Positions 34,000 through 45,800 of a DNA stretch of 64,000 bases are shown in pieces. The position numbers and the translations under genes are program-made. The notes beneath the pieces were generated by a model. It did no database searches. It worked only from the letters and a program-made list of their open reading frames with translations, and was not told the DNA's origin. Within the stretch, counting starts at the first letter, position 1. The number at the start of each line of letters is the position of its first letter. Origin of the DNA: Chalara sp. BL73 (Eukaryota > Ascomycota > Leotiomycetes > Helotiales); contig CAKJVC010000150.1 in the NCBI GenBank assembly GCA_918026815.1, forward strand, positions 1,302,001 to 1,366,000, written 5' to 3'.

Positions 34000-34397
34000 A
34001 TTCGGCCTATTGAATTGCCGATCTATAATTTTCCGCACAATCTATAGCCGCCACCAGTATAGCCGCTCGAGAGTGGACGTCAAGGCTTACCGGGTTCCAG
34101 TTGGGCCAGGGTAGAAAATTCCTTGGCAAAACGCCAAGAAACGCTCTACCATGGCCCAACTCTTTGTGCAACCTTTTGTACCCTGGGTGAACTTAAGCGA
34201 AAAAAAAACTTGGTTAGAACTATACTTGGCGAATGCACAACATAGGCTTAGCGTGTAAAAAAATACATATTGTAAGTATATTGTAAGCATATGCAGAGCA
34301 TATTCTAGTATTTATTTTTATAGAAAGACTATTAAAAGAAATAGAACAGTTAGCATATGTCCAGTATATGTTTGGCATATACTAAACATATACTGAA
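34000..34397. other. Intergenic with CATATG-rich low complexity
   Basis: From 34260 to 34397 the motif CATATRY recurs (GCATATG, GGCATATAC, ACATATAC). No gene. Confidence 0.4.
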
Positions 34398-34657
34398 TGT
34401 AACGACGCAAGGAATCACGGGCTAGAATAGAGGCATATGGGAGTGCGTACAATAGGCTGATAGTGATTACCTTATAGGTCTAAAGTACTAAGGATACAAA
34501 AAAATGAGGAGCAACTGTAGAGAATAGGAACAGGCCATTATATAGGCGACTCCGACTCTCCCCCGTATTAGGTCTGAAACCCCTCATACTCTGATCATCA
34601 CCCCTTGCTCCTGTATCATAACTTCCGTGCCGCGCCTTGGGCATACCGATTGTTACA
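34398..34657 (-). mobile_element. LTR, family C, copy 2 (reverse)
   Basis: TGTAACGACGCAAGG to CCGATTGTTACA, the reverse complement of the 21685 LTR with small changes. No flanking duplication. Its right edge abuts the BTB gene fragment at 34658. Confidence 0.85.
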
Positions 34658-34734
34658 ATGCGTGGTGGAAGATCTTATGCTTTGTCCTAAATTTGTATCA
34701 TTAATTGGGGAGTGTGGTCAATTTGCTCAACACG
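34658..34734 (+). pseudogene. Duplicated fragment of the BTB gene
   Basis: About 77 bp match the 3' end of the BTB gene (41893-41969) with only three differences: C-to-T, G-to-A and C-to-T. It starts exactly at the LTR edge, ends abruptly, and the following DNA is unrelated. It encodes VEDLMLCP and then FVSLIGECGQFAQH. Too short to function. Confidence 0.88.
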
Positions 34735-35336
34735 AGATCCACTTTCTGAGGGGCGGTGGGGTTTCTGTTAGTCATGTGACGCTACACCTCTCTGCCTATA
34801 GGGCTGCAATATTGAATTGAGTCAACTATCTGTATTAATAGTCCCAACCTGCCAGATAGTTGAATAGATCACCACTTCTTCTTCCAACCTCCAACTATTT
34901 CTCGCCACCCAGAGAGGGACGTTAGAATTCGAAATCCGCGTCAGTTGGGACATTCTGGGTTTTTAAAAATTGCGACCCATATTTGCCCCACTAGTAGTAC
35001 GTGATAACCGCAACCGCACTTGTAATCAGCCCAAATAGACGGACAGACTTGGTCGGCAAGTTTAAGATGTGAAGATTGACTATCGAACAGAATAGTATTG
35101 TACGCTTTCCTGCCGTACTGATTAGCATAACAAAATTATAGCTTCTCGCACAACGTCAAACGCCCAGACATGCGACGGTGACTGCCAGCGATTGGCTGGC
35201 TTTGCACGCTAAACGCGAGGCTGAGTGTTAGCTGTGTTGACGCCAGCCTGGATCTAACTTCGACTTCAAACTTACAGATGACTCCACATACAGTACATGC
35301 TAAATCGATGACGTCCAGCCCCTCGAGCATAGTCTA
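34735..35336. other. Intergenic, upstream of the HET-NB-ARC-TPR gene
   Basis: No gene seen. An AACTATCTG/CAGATAGTT inverted pair lies near 34823-34864. Confidence 0.4.
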
Positions 35337-38300
35337 ATGATGCGTCTTCTGAAGTATAACAATGGTGGGTTCTGCCTTACCAACTTCATTGACGGCGATA
35401 TTCCCCAGTATGCTATACTTTCGCATACATGGGAAGCGGAAGAGGTCACTTTTGCAGATCTGACGGATGGTACTGGCAAGGAGAAGGCCGGCTATAACAA
35501 GATACGGTTCTGTGGAGAACAAGCTGAGCGTGATAACTTGCAATACTTTTGGGTGGACACTTGTTGCATCGACAAAACGAACAATACCGAGCTCGCAGAG
35601 GCGATCAACTCCATGTTTCGCTGGTATCGTGAAGCGGTCAAATGCTATGTCTATTTATCAGATGTTTCAGGAATTTTCTTCAACACTATCAACGAGTCTA
35701 GTGGGTTTCCCTGGGAATCGGCATTTCGCAAAAGCCGATGGTTCACCCGCGAGTGGACTTTTCAAGAGCTTATTGCTCCGTCATCAGTTGGATTTTTTTC
35801 GAAGGATAGGGGGTTTATAGGCAACAAGTCAACTTTAGAGCGATTCATTTGCGAGATAACACATATTCCTGTCAAGGCTTTTCGAGGAAGCCCATTGTCT
35901 GACTTCAGCGTTACCGAGCGAATGTCGTAGGCAGAACAACGTGTGACAACACGCAAAGAGGACATAGCATACTCGCTGCTCGGCATTTTCGATGTCAACA
36001 TGTCGCTTATTTATGGCGAAGGGAAAGAGAAGGCGGTCAAACGACTGCGAGAGGAGATCGACAAAGCTGCAAAAGGTAATTATTTTATTTTTAGCGTTTA
36101 CTAATAGTAAAGGTGCATCTGGATACTAAAAAGCTGCTAACCAAAGTAGGAATCAGACGCGAGGACTTTGCCGTTTCATTCAGCCTTTCTGAGGTGCCTG
36201 AAGTTGAATATTTTGTAGCAAGGCAAAACGAGCTCGCGGAAATGCATAGCAAGCTCAACGGCGACGGCTCACGCTATACTGTTGTTTTTCACGGTCTAGG
36301 CGGAATCGACAAGACGCAATTAACTGTTGCGTACGCAAAGCAGTATAAAGACAATTACTCGAGAATTTTTTGGTTGAACATCAAGGATAAATATTCTCTC
36401 AAGCAGAGCTTTCTTAACGCAGCAAGACAAATATTACGCGAGCATCCTTTGGCTGCCCGGCTTAGTAGTATAAATGTGAATGCAAATGGAAACATGGACG
36501 AATTGATCGGCGCTGTCAAGGCGTGGCTAAGCTTACCTTATAATACGCGATGGCTTATGATATACGACAATTACGACAATCCAAAAGCGCCCGGAAACAC
36601 CGATCTTTTAGCACTGGATATTCGGAAATTCCTTCCTGAATCATATCAAGGCTTAGTGATCATTACAACGCGGTCGTCGCAAGTCAAAATCGGGCACCGT
36701 ATACAAATCCAAAAACTAGCGAATATAAATGACAGTCTTACAATACTGTCAAAAGCATCAGGACGGGAAAGGCTAATAGATGGTAAGGCTATTTAAGTTC
36801 AATGTGAAAAGTTCTAACTTTAATGCTAGATCCTGATGCTGTCAGGCTCGCTACAGAGTTGGACGGACTTCCTCTTGCACTAGCCACTGCTGGAGCATAT
36901 CTCGATCAAGTGGCGATAAGTGTTTCAGATTATCTTCGCCTGTATAAAGATTCATGGGCCAAGCTCCAGAAGACGAGTCCCGAGCTGAGCACGTACGAAG
37001 ACCGGAGGCTGTTTTCTACATGGCAAATTTCATTCAATCACGTCGAACAGCAGAACCATCTTTCTGCTAAACTTCTTCGTTTATGGGCGTACTTTGGTAA
37101 CAATGATCTTTGGTTTGAGCTTCTTTGGCATAGCAATTCTGAGGACCCTGACTGGATAAAAGAACTTACTCAAGATGAGTTAAGCTTTCACGGTGCACTG
37201 CGGGTGCTAAGTAATCACGGGCTAGTTGAGGTAGACGTATCTTCCCAGGAATTGGTTGAGTCAAGAGGCTACAGCATTCATGGATGTGTTCACTCCTGGA
37301 CAATTCACGGTTTAAACCAAGAATGGAATAGCAACTTGGCTAAAGTAGCTGTAAGGTTTGTAGGATTACATGTTCCAGGAGAGCACGTTAGACAGCCGTG
37401 GCTGACACAACGGCGGCTTCTTCAACATGCAGCTAGGTGTTCGTATATGTTTTCAAACGGTTTAGTCACGGACGATGGATTAACACGGGCATGTCATGAT
37501 TTGGGCAGCCTCTACGCAGATCAAGGCAAGCTCGCGGAGGCGGAGCAGATGTACCTGCGCGCGGTTCAAGGCAAGGAGAAGGCCCTTGGAGCAGAGCACA
37601 CGTCAACGCTAGCCACGGTCAACAATTTAGGCAATATCTACGTAGATCAAGGCAGGCTCGCAGAGGCGGAGCAGATGTATCTGCGCGCGCTGCAAGGCAA
37701 GGAGAAGGCCCTTGGAGTAGAGAACAAGTCGACACTAGCCACAGTCCACAATTTGGGCAATCTCTACGAAGATCAAGGCAAACTCACGGAGGCGGAGCAG
37801 ATGTATCAGCGCGCGCTTAAAGGCAAGGAAAAGGCCCTTAGAGCAGAGCATACATCGACGCTCGGCACAGTCAACAATTTAGGCCGCCTCTACGTAAAAC
37901 AAGACAAACTCACGGAAGCGGAGCAGATGTACCAGCGCGCGCTGCAAGGCAAGGAGAAAGCCCTTGGAGCAGAGCATACATCGACGCTGGACACAGTCCA
38001 CAATTTGGGTCTTCTCTACGTAAAACAAGGCAAACTCACGGAAGCGGAGCAGATGTATCTGCGCGCTCTTCAAGGCAAGGAGAAAGCCCTTGGAGCAGAG
38101 CATACATCAACGCTGGACACAGTCAACAATTTGGGCAATCTCTACGCAAAGCAAGGCAAACTCACGGAGGCGGAGCAAATGTATCAGCGTGCGCTTAAAG
38201 GCAAGAAAAAGGCCCTTGGAGCAGATCACACGTCGGCGCTGGACACAGTCAACAATTTGGGCCTTCTCTACGCAAAGCAAGGCAAATTCACGGAGGCGGA

Positions 38301-38913
38301 GCAGATGTATCTGTGCGCGCTTCAAGGCACGGAGAAGGTCCTTGGAGCAGAGCATACATCAACGCTGGATACAGTCGACAATTTAGGCAGCCTCTACGTA
38401 GATCTAGGCAGGTTCGCAGAGGCGGAGCAGATGTATCAGCGCGCGCTACAAGGGTACGGTAAGGCCCTTGGAGCAGAACATACATCGACGCTGGACACAG
38501 TCTACAATTTGGGTCTTCTCTACAAAAAACAAGACAAACTCACGGAAGCGGAGCAGATGTATCAGCGCGCTCTTCAAGGCTACGGTAAGCGCCTTGGAGC
38601 CGAATATGCTATGACGTACATCCCGGCACTGAACACAAGATGGAGTCTAGGTTCTCTCTTCGAGCGCCAAGGTAATATTAGGAAGGCTGAAATAATGTAT
38701 TCAGAGGCATTAGCTGGATATGAAAAATTTGCCGGGCCTGACCATTCGAGGTCTCGTAGTTTGCAACATAGCCTTCGTGCTCTGGGTGCCGCGATAGAAA
38801 ACAGGGCCCTAGCAGGATTGAAAGAGTCACATAGCCTTGAGGGAGGATCCGCCGCCAATGCAAGTGCAGAGGAAACGCTATCAAGATCAAAACGTCACAA
38901 GGCTATTCCGTAG
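35337..38913 (+). pseudogene. NLR: HET - NB-ARC - TPR, with in-frame TAG and altered P-loop
   Basis: Exons 35337..36075, 36108..36782 and 36830..38913 (1165 codons including one stop). The start is an ATG at 35337 or 35340. HET domain about residues 20-230: YAILSHTWEAEEVTF, FWVDTCCIDK, FRWYREAVKCYVYLSDV. In the next HET motif a TAG at 35928-35930 stands where TGG (Trp of ERMSW) is expected, and the rest (EDIAYSLLGIFDVNMSLIYG) continues in frame. NB-ARC follows: P-loop GLGGIDKTQ (Asp at 36308-36310 for the usual Gly), WLMIYDNYDN, VIITTR, GLPLALATAGAYL. Then come ten TPR units of 42 aa, nine nearly identical. The 32-bp first intron is unusually short. Known: such proteins trigger fungal incompatibility and cell death. 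Inferred: a recently inactivated allele, or only a HET fragment or internally started NB-ARC-TPR product is made. Confidence 0.88.
37492..38760 (+). repeat. Tandem 126-bp TPR-encoding repeat
   Basis: About nine highly similar 126-bp units, each encoding a TPR_12-type block around NNLGxLYxxQGKLTEAEQMY and GKEKALGAEHTSTL, then one diverged unit. Such near-identity in DNA points to concerted evolution and copy-number instability, as described for fungal NLR repeat domains. Confidence 0.9.
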
Positions 38914-39257
38914 ACTTGGCTTAAGATGAGAACCGTGCGCTTGCAGCGACGTCTTGAAAGCACTCGATCTGTATACTAGGCTGGAAAGCGTAGAACCGGA
39001 TTAAGAAATTCTTAAAATTTGGTATCCGGACCTCAGGAAGTTTTATGACTCCGGTAAGGATTCCTTGAATGATGACTGACGCATCTTTTGAAAGGATTGC
39101 TAGTAATGGATTAAAAGGCTTCCTGGAACCCGAAGGACTGATCGGTCAATCCAACTAGAACAGTGACACGACCGCTTTGTAAAGCTCTATAATCTAGATT
39201 AGGAAATTTAAATAAATATATTCCAAAGCTTCCTACTTTAGATATAAGCTTTTCTAA
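38914..39257. other. Intergenic
   Basis: Nothing recognised. Confidence 0.4.
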
Positions 39258-39529
39258 TGTAATAATCGCTGGCATATGGACTCCTGATCACTTGGCAAAG
39301 GACGGACCCCCTTCGGACATGGCACCCATATCCCTTACGGACGTAGATACGACACGGACTCCGGAAGGATATGAAGAGGGATACAAAGGGTGCTTCTTCT
39401 ATCTACGAGATTGTTTTCTCTTTATGTTTTTTATATCCTTCGTATTAGACCTCTTAGAATACTACTATTAGCCTCAGATACGTACTCCCATATACCTCTA
39501 CTCAGCCTGCGGTATCTAGCGTCGTTACA
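39258..39529 (+). mobile_element. Solo LTR, family A, copy 3
   Basis: TGTAATAATCGCTGG to GCGTCGTTACA, 272 bp; an internal deletion relative to copy 2 near 39300. No flanking duplication (TCTAA against AACAG). Confidence 0.85.
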
Positions 39530-39929
39530 AACAGACAACTTTATATTGTCGATGTGTACGAAAAGTTGCTAACAGACGGATAAACACTGTCCGCGGCTAG
39601 CTTCCTGGTTCAGTGTCTGTTTTGCTGTTGTAAATTCGCTTTTTGGCTAAGTGTCGTTAATGTTAGACGAAAAATAATACTGTTCAGATTAAAGAAATCG
39701 AATTTCGCGCCAAGCTATTCAATCCGCACTTCCAGATTCAAGGCTGTGATTTTCGACATTTCTGTATATTCCTTGAGGAGTTCCTTAGTCGTTTTCGAGG
39801 TTCGACTACGATAAGTAGTGTTAGTACGTCAATCGGCCGAGTGAGGGAAAGCAAAGCATGAACCTATATATTTGAGTCAGCGAGAGCTATGGTTGTGGTG
39901 GCTTTGTAGCTCCCGATGAGCGTCCTGAA
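39530..39929. other. Intergenic
   Basis: Nothing recognised. Confidence 0.35.
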
Positions 39930-40273
39930 ACTTTCAATGTCGCTTTCTCGATACTGTAATCTGACCTAAGCTTTTATTCTTTGCAGACAGTTTTCAAGTT
40001 CCCTAAAAACTTCTAGCACCGCTTTTTGAAAATCGTCACACGTTTGTACCCATTGTTGCTGAGCGAGCGTTAACACCTAGAAACTCTCTGTAGATTCCTG
40101 AATATTTTCTCGAGCTTGAAAGCCTATGTTCAGGTCTTCTATGTCAGCTTTCAGATGTTGCACATTTCTTTGCTGCTGTTGAAGCCATTAATTGCCTCGA
40201 GTAGCGAAGCGCTAGACTTGACGCAGAAGTACACCAAAGTCAAATCGCTCACGGTGATGCTAATAGGATCCAT
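39930..40273 (-). pseudogene. Fungal STAND N-terminal-domain relic
   Basis: From ATG 40273 on the minus strand the sequence reads MDPISITVSDLTLV, then LLEAINGF, the typical opening of the helical N-terminal domain that precedes ankyrin or NACHT modules in fungal STAND proteins. Afterwards it is cut by several stops (after MCNI, KLT and others), though helix-like stretches (AFKLEKIFRNLQR, KRVTIFKKR) persist in the frames. Inferred: the decayed first exon of a lost NLR-type gene, next to the HET-NB-ARC-TPR gene and the BTB gene. Confidence 0.5.
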
Positions 40274-41055
40274 TGTGTGCGGGTTTTGAAGAAAAGTCGT
40301 GCATTCAATCGAGCTGACAATCTGCCATTAGGATGCAACAGATATGGCAGCAGATGGGCAGATTATGTGGCCTCAAATGTTAAGCCGCGCGCCGTCCTTT
40401 ACATTGATAGGTGTCAATACGCGCGAGACTACTTGAACACTGGCCCACAATTTCGAGCGCAAGGATACGATATCGCGAAATGGTAATGATCCAAGAACTG
40501 ACAGAAATGCTGGCTGGCAATGGGGGTCACTCCCGAGAGCGGGGTATTATGGAGAATTTTGAGGGTATAATTGTCATTGCATTGAAAGATGCCTCAAGAG
40601 CAAGAACTAAAATGCAAGCAAAGCCCTTCCCCACTTAGTCCTCGTGACTTCCCCGTGACTCACTGAAATAATTAGTGTTACAGCTCCGTCGACGATAGTA
40701 CTAAAGAGGTTTTAACTACGAAGTTTTAATTTGCGCCTAAAAATGGTGCCCTGAAACGAAGTATAATGGTTTTAACTTTTACACTAGCAGGAGGTGCTCT
40801 TACGGGTTTTGGTGGGGAGGTGTGCCTGAGTAGCAAGGCTCTGCCAAGCCTCGATGCAATAGCTTAGTTTTCGCCACGTAGCCATGCAACCACATGGTTA
40901 ACCGACTACCTCTAAAGAGTATATACGTCGGCAAATCTCCAAAGCAAAGTCCTGCCTCGAACGGCATACAGTGCTACATGACAGTGCGCGGTGGTCAACT
41001 CTTTAAAAACGATATTACGCTTCTGAAATAGAACCTTGGCCATCTGGGATTCACA
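40274..41055. other. Intergenic
   Basis: Short open frames at 40277-40638 show no domain. Holds the promoter of the BTB gene. Confidence 0.35.
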
Positions 41056-42002
41056 ATGGCGGCGTTAGATGCAGGGTCTGTCTTCGACTCCATTCCCCTA
41101 ACCCGAAGCTAAGTTTGAGGACAAGTGTATTCAATTCCAAACTATTTGTGTTTGTCGTCGGCGATTCCAAGCAGAATATTCCCGTCCATGCAGCTATTAT
41201 TGCCAAACAATCGAAGGCGCTCGATGTTCTTATCAATGGTGGTATGGCAGAAGCTTCTGATGGAAAGGCAATCTTTGAGGATGTCCAAGAAGATACTTTC
41301 GTAAGGTTCTGCCAGTTCGCGTATACTGGAAACTATACTACTCCACAATTCACTGAGAACCCGGACATCGCACCCTCAATTGCTATCTCGCACGATCATT
41401 CTATTATTGATCATGGCAATAGCAGACCTATAGAGGATAGTTCAGACTCAGAACTAGATTTTAACGACAGCTGGAGATTCGCTGCCAAGAAACCAAAAAC
41501 ATCGACATATCCGGTGATTAAACTACCAATTAAACCATCGAAAAGTCACATCTTGCGGCAATCACTTGATGACCAGCTTTATGTCACAGAGGAAAGCCAT
41601 ATAAGCTCGACAGCGGGATGTGAAGTTCGTTATAACTCTAGTCCCACGGAGGACTACACGACTGTCTTCCTCGGTCATGCACAGCTATACGTATTTGCAG
41701 AAAAATGGGGCATTAAAGACTTGAAAACGCTCGCTTTATCCAAGCTTCACAGGACATTAACATCATTCACTCTATATGCACCCCGGCGACCCGACATTGT
41801 AGAGTTGCTACGATATACCTTTTCCAATGACAACACACCGGATCTTGTCGATGCCGTTGACGATTTAAGGTCATTAGTGATGCCATATACAGCATGCGTG
41901 GTGGAAGATCTTATGCTCTGTCCTGAATTTGTATCATTAATTGGGGAGTGTGGTCAATTCGCTCAACATCTCGTTCAGATGCTGATGAAGCGTATTGACT
42001 GA
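41056..42002 (+). CDS. BTB/POZ domain protein (N-terminal frame problem)
   Basis: The main frame runs to 42002 and starts without an ATG near 41115. The only good ATG, 41056 (MAALDAGSVFDSIPLTRS, BTB-like), is in another frame that closes at 41110. So a frameshift or an unusual splice separates the first ~18 residues. The BTB core is clear: LFVFVVGDSKQNIPVHAAII, then SKALDVLINGGMAEA and FEDVQEDTFVRFCQFAYTG. A long low-complexity insert with Ser and acidic residues follows (about residues 75-180). The BACK-like C-terminal part is LYVFAEKWGIKDLKTLAL, then RRPDIVELLRYTF. Known: fungal BTB proteins of this type may bind cullin-3; none is well characterised. Its 3' end was copied to 34658. Possibly a pseudogene. 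Confidence 0.75.
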
Positions 42003-42883
42003 TTTGAGGTTGGAATATCTCAAGTTGATTATGGAGAAAAAGGAATACCGCTACTAAACACTTATTCTATCTAAGTGATGTGATTTCAAAGGTTAGATTT
42101 ACAACTTCCACTGTTGTGTGATGCCGTGGTAAATGCCGACAGCCGCCAAGTTCAGTCATCAATTAGTGGGGAAATGAGTTGTGCAATGAAACTTTCGCTA
42201 AATCTCTGCCTTCAGCCACAGCGTCAACCTCAATTCATCAACTAATCTGATGGAATTGTGAAAACCCATATACTAAAATTGCCGTTCCAAGTCACGATTC
42301 GCAACGGCCTATGAAATGTAAGATTGAATTTCCTTTTTGCTAAACCTATTTCGTTGTATTTCCCATTATCCCAATTCCAAGCAATGGGGCTCTCCGAAAC
42401 AGTGCTTCCTTGCGACGGGCTTGTGTATAAAGGTCAATTGCGCCGATCATATCATGTTAAATTCCAAATTTGGACTTCTCTGTCAGAATCATAGTTTGAT
42501 AGATGGGCCAACTTCAAATAAGGGACCGGGCAGCAAACCAGACTTTGTATTTTGGCGAAGCCCTTGATGTCAGCTGTAAAGCGATAAGATTAAGGTTGGC
42601 GCTTGTGTATCCTTGTCATGCGCCTGATCGTGACGCTGAGCCCCGCCGGTTGCGGATCTTCTGCACCGCATGCATGTTGGTGTGGGATTCTTCCAATGAG
42701 CAAGAGATGTTATGGCCAATAGAATAAGGTTCGTAGTTTGAAGCTGAACCTATCTGGAAACTCAAAATAACCATCCCCAGGAGGTTCTCCTAAAAATCTA
42801 CACTTTATCGCTACTCTCCAATCTTTTCGTACTCAATCTAATCTTGGTTTGTGCTCTTGAAACATTTCCGACAAACCTCAAGA
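42003..42883. other. Intergenic, promoter of the hydrolase-NACHT-ankyrin gene
   Basis: Nothing coding recognised. Pyrimidine-rich from about 42810 to the ATG at 42884, as is usual upstream of fungal starts. Confidence 0.4.
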
Positions 42884-45800
42884 ATGCCGAGGCTCAAATT
42901 CCCTGGTCAGCTTTGGAGCAGGGCCGAGAGAACAGTGACAGCAGTCGCAGATGGCATGATAACGCCAGACGCGACTCCACCAGAGCGGAAGCCTGACTTG
43001 TATTCTACGGAAGGGTCTATCGGTATGAAGGTCGTAGCTGATCCGCCTAATCCTCATCTCGAGTATGTTCAAAGTTGCAACTCCGACCATGAAGTTCACT
43101 AATGAACCTTTTTCACCAGTATCGTTTTCGTACATGGCCTCACGGGCAATCGCGATACGACATGGACACACAAGAATGGGGTCTTCTGGCCAGAACGGCT
43201 GGCCGAAGACATCGAAACCGCACGTATTATGACATTTGGCTACGATGCCGATGTTGTCAAGTTGTGGGGCATGGCCGGCGGCAATAATCTCCGGAATCAT
43301 GGAAAGAGCTTGGCATTTGCAGTTTCAGATCAACGAAGAGATTGCAGGGAACGGCCCATCATTTTCATCGCCCACAGCCTCGGGGGTCTGGTTTGCGAGC
43401 AATCACTGTTATACTGTGGAGAGGGCGACAAAAACCTCGAGAAAGTCTTCCAATCTACACGAGGAATCATATTTATGGGTACACCTCATGGTGGCGCAGA
43501 CCTAGCCAATTGGGGGTACAAACTCGCGAAATATCTGAACGTGGTCCGGAAGACGAATTCAGCCATCTTGGATCCCCTTCGGCAGAAGTCGGACGTTTTG
43601 ACCGCCGTTCAACAGCAATTCCAGCAATCACTTCGCAAACCTGGCGTTAGCATTGAGATATATTGCTTCTTCGAGGAGAAGGCTGTTGTCGGCGTTGGGG
43701 TCATTGTGCCAGAGCACTCAGCTGCGCTAAGTCAATACCCCAACCAGAGTATTGCTGCGAACCATATGGACATGACAAAGTTCAGCGGGAGGAATGATGA
43801 GGGATACCAGAAGGTGTTGAGCAGGCTGCACGACTACATGGAGTGGATCAATGCACTTACAACCGAGATAAGTCAGAAAACTTTGGATGAGAGTGGCCAC
43901 AACCCACGGCGGCCGGAATATCGCCAACCTCCCAGTAGTGCTGCCGAGCCTAGAGTTGTTGCAAATCAGACAGTCAGCACCACTGGCTCTGGAACAGCCA
44001 TCGGAATTGGAAGTCAAAATGTACAAGGAGGTTTTCATATATGTACGTGAATTTTGTAGCAGCTTCGTGCGAGTAGTTAATAATATCGTCATTTTACTTA
44101 GATCGTGAAAGCCGCCGAATTAATACGGATTGTGAGAAGGAAATGAAATGCCACCGACTCCTCAGAACCTCAGAATATGAGCGGTATAAAGAGAGAAACC
44201 CGGACCCTGTCGAAGGCACATGCAAATGGTTTTTGCAGCACCCCAATTATGTCAACTGGCGGGACAGCCAAATCTCAAGTCTCCTCTGGGTCTCTGCAGA
44301 TCCAGGCTATGGCAAATCTGTGCTATCCAAATTCCTTGCGGACAAAGAATTGCAAACAACCAAATCGCGGACCATTTGCTACTTCTTCTTCAAGGATGAC
44401 AACGAGGACCAAAAGACGGCCACGAATGCTTTGTGTGCCATCCTCCATCAGCTTTTCAAACAAAATCCTGAGCTTCTTGAATATGCTGTAAAATGCCATG
44501 ACCAGAATGGAGATAAGCTTACCGGAAACGCGGATTTACTCTGGAGTCTCCTTGTGACCGCTTCCGCAGACCCGCATGCTGTAGAAATCATTTGTGTCTT
44601 AGATGCACTTGACGAATGCAGACAACCAGAACTGAGAATTCTGCTTCAAAAATTGTGCTCGTTTTACGCCGATTGTCCTCGTCCGTTGGACAAGATGGCC
44701 TTGAAATTTCTTGTAACCAGCCGCCCATTGCGCAATATTGAGGACGAATTCCACCACCTGAGCCAGAGGATACCTATGATTCGTTTGGCAGGTGAAGAAG
44801 ACACAGACTGTATTCGCCATGAGATCAATCTTGTTATCGAACACGAACTCACACAAATTCAGCACAAATGGCATCTAGACAACAATGCAGTACGCCTTCT
44901 GCGGGAAGAATTTGTGAAGGTCGAACATAGGACGTACCTATGGCTGACGCTGATTTTTGACTTGATTCGTAACGATCTTGAATCTGTTACTAAGAGAGGC
45001 AGGCAGAAAATCTTTAGCACAATACCCTACTCAGTCGATGCTGCTTATACAGCTATCCTCAACAAGAGCACAGACAAAGACCAAGCAAGAAAGCTCTTGC
45101 AGGTTGTCTGTGCTGCAACCCGGCCGCTATCTGTGAAAGAAATGAGCATTGCAATCTTGATTCAGGCGGAAGATAAGACACTTGAAGACCTCGAAATTCA
45201 ATCGGATGACTACTCTAAAAAGTGGATCAGAAACTTGTGTGGCCTGTTCGTGAGCGTCATTGATGGAAGAGTCTATTTGCTCCATCAGACCGCAAAAGAG
45301 TTCTTAATAGCGCAAGATAATTTTATCCAATCAAAATCTGGTCCTGTCTTTGATGGGATTTGGAAGAATTCACTCTCTATACAAGACTCAAACGCTCTTC
45401 TTGCTTATATTTGCATCTGGTTTCTGCGACTAAAGGAGTTCCGCAGAAAAAGTTCGTCTTTAGAATCGGAGGAAATCAACCAACTTCTTTCTAGATACGA
45501 TTTCCTCGAGTACTCGGCAATGAACTGGGCTGTTCATTTACGAGCTGCGATGATCCAAGAAGATCATCCCTTAATAGCTTTAGGCTTAGAACTCTGTGAT
45601 GTTCAAGCCGATCGATATATGAGCTGGGAGCAAATATATTGGGGCAAGCTTGAGAATATAAGTCCTCCTGCTGGACTTAACAATCTCCAATATGCTTCAC
45701 TATTAGGACTTAAAAAAGTTGTTGGCCAATTGCTCGCCGTTCCTGGCGTCAACGTCAACGCGGCGGACAAAAACGGCCGGACGCCTTTGCGGTGGAGTGC

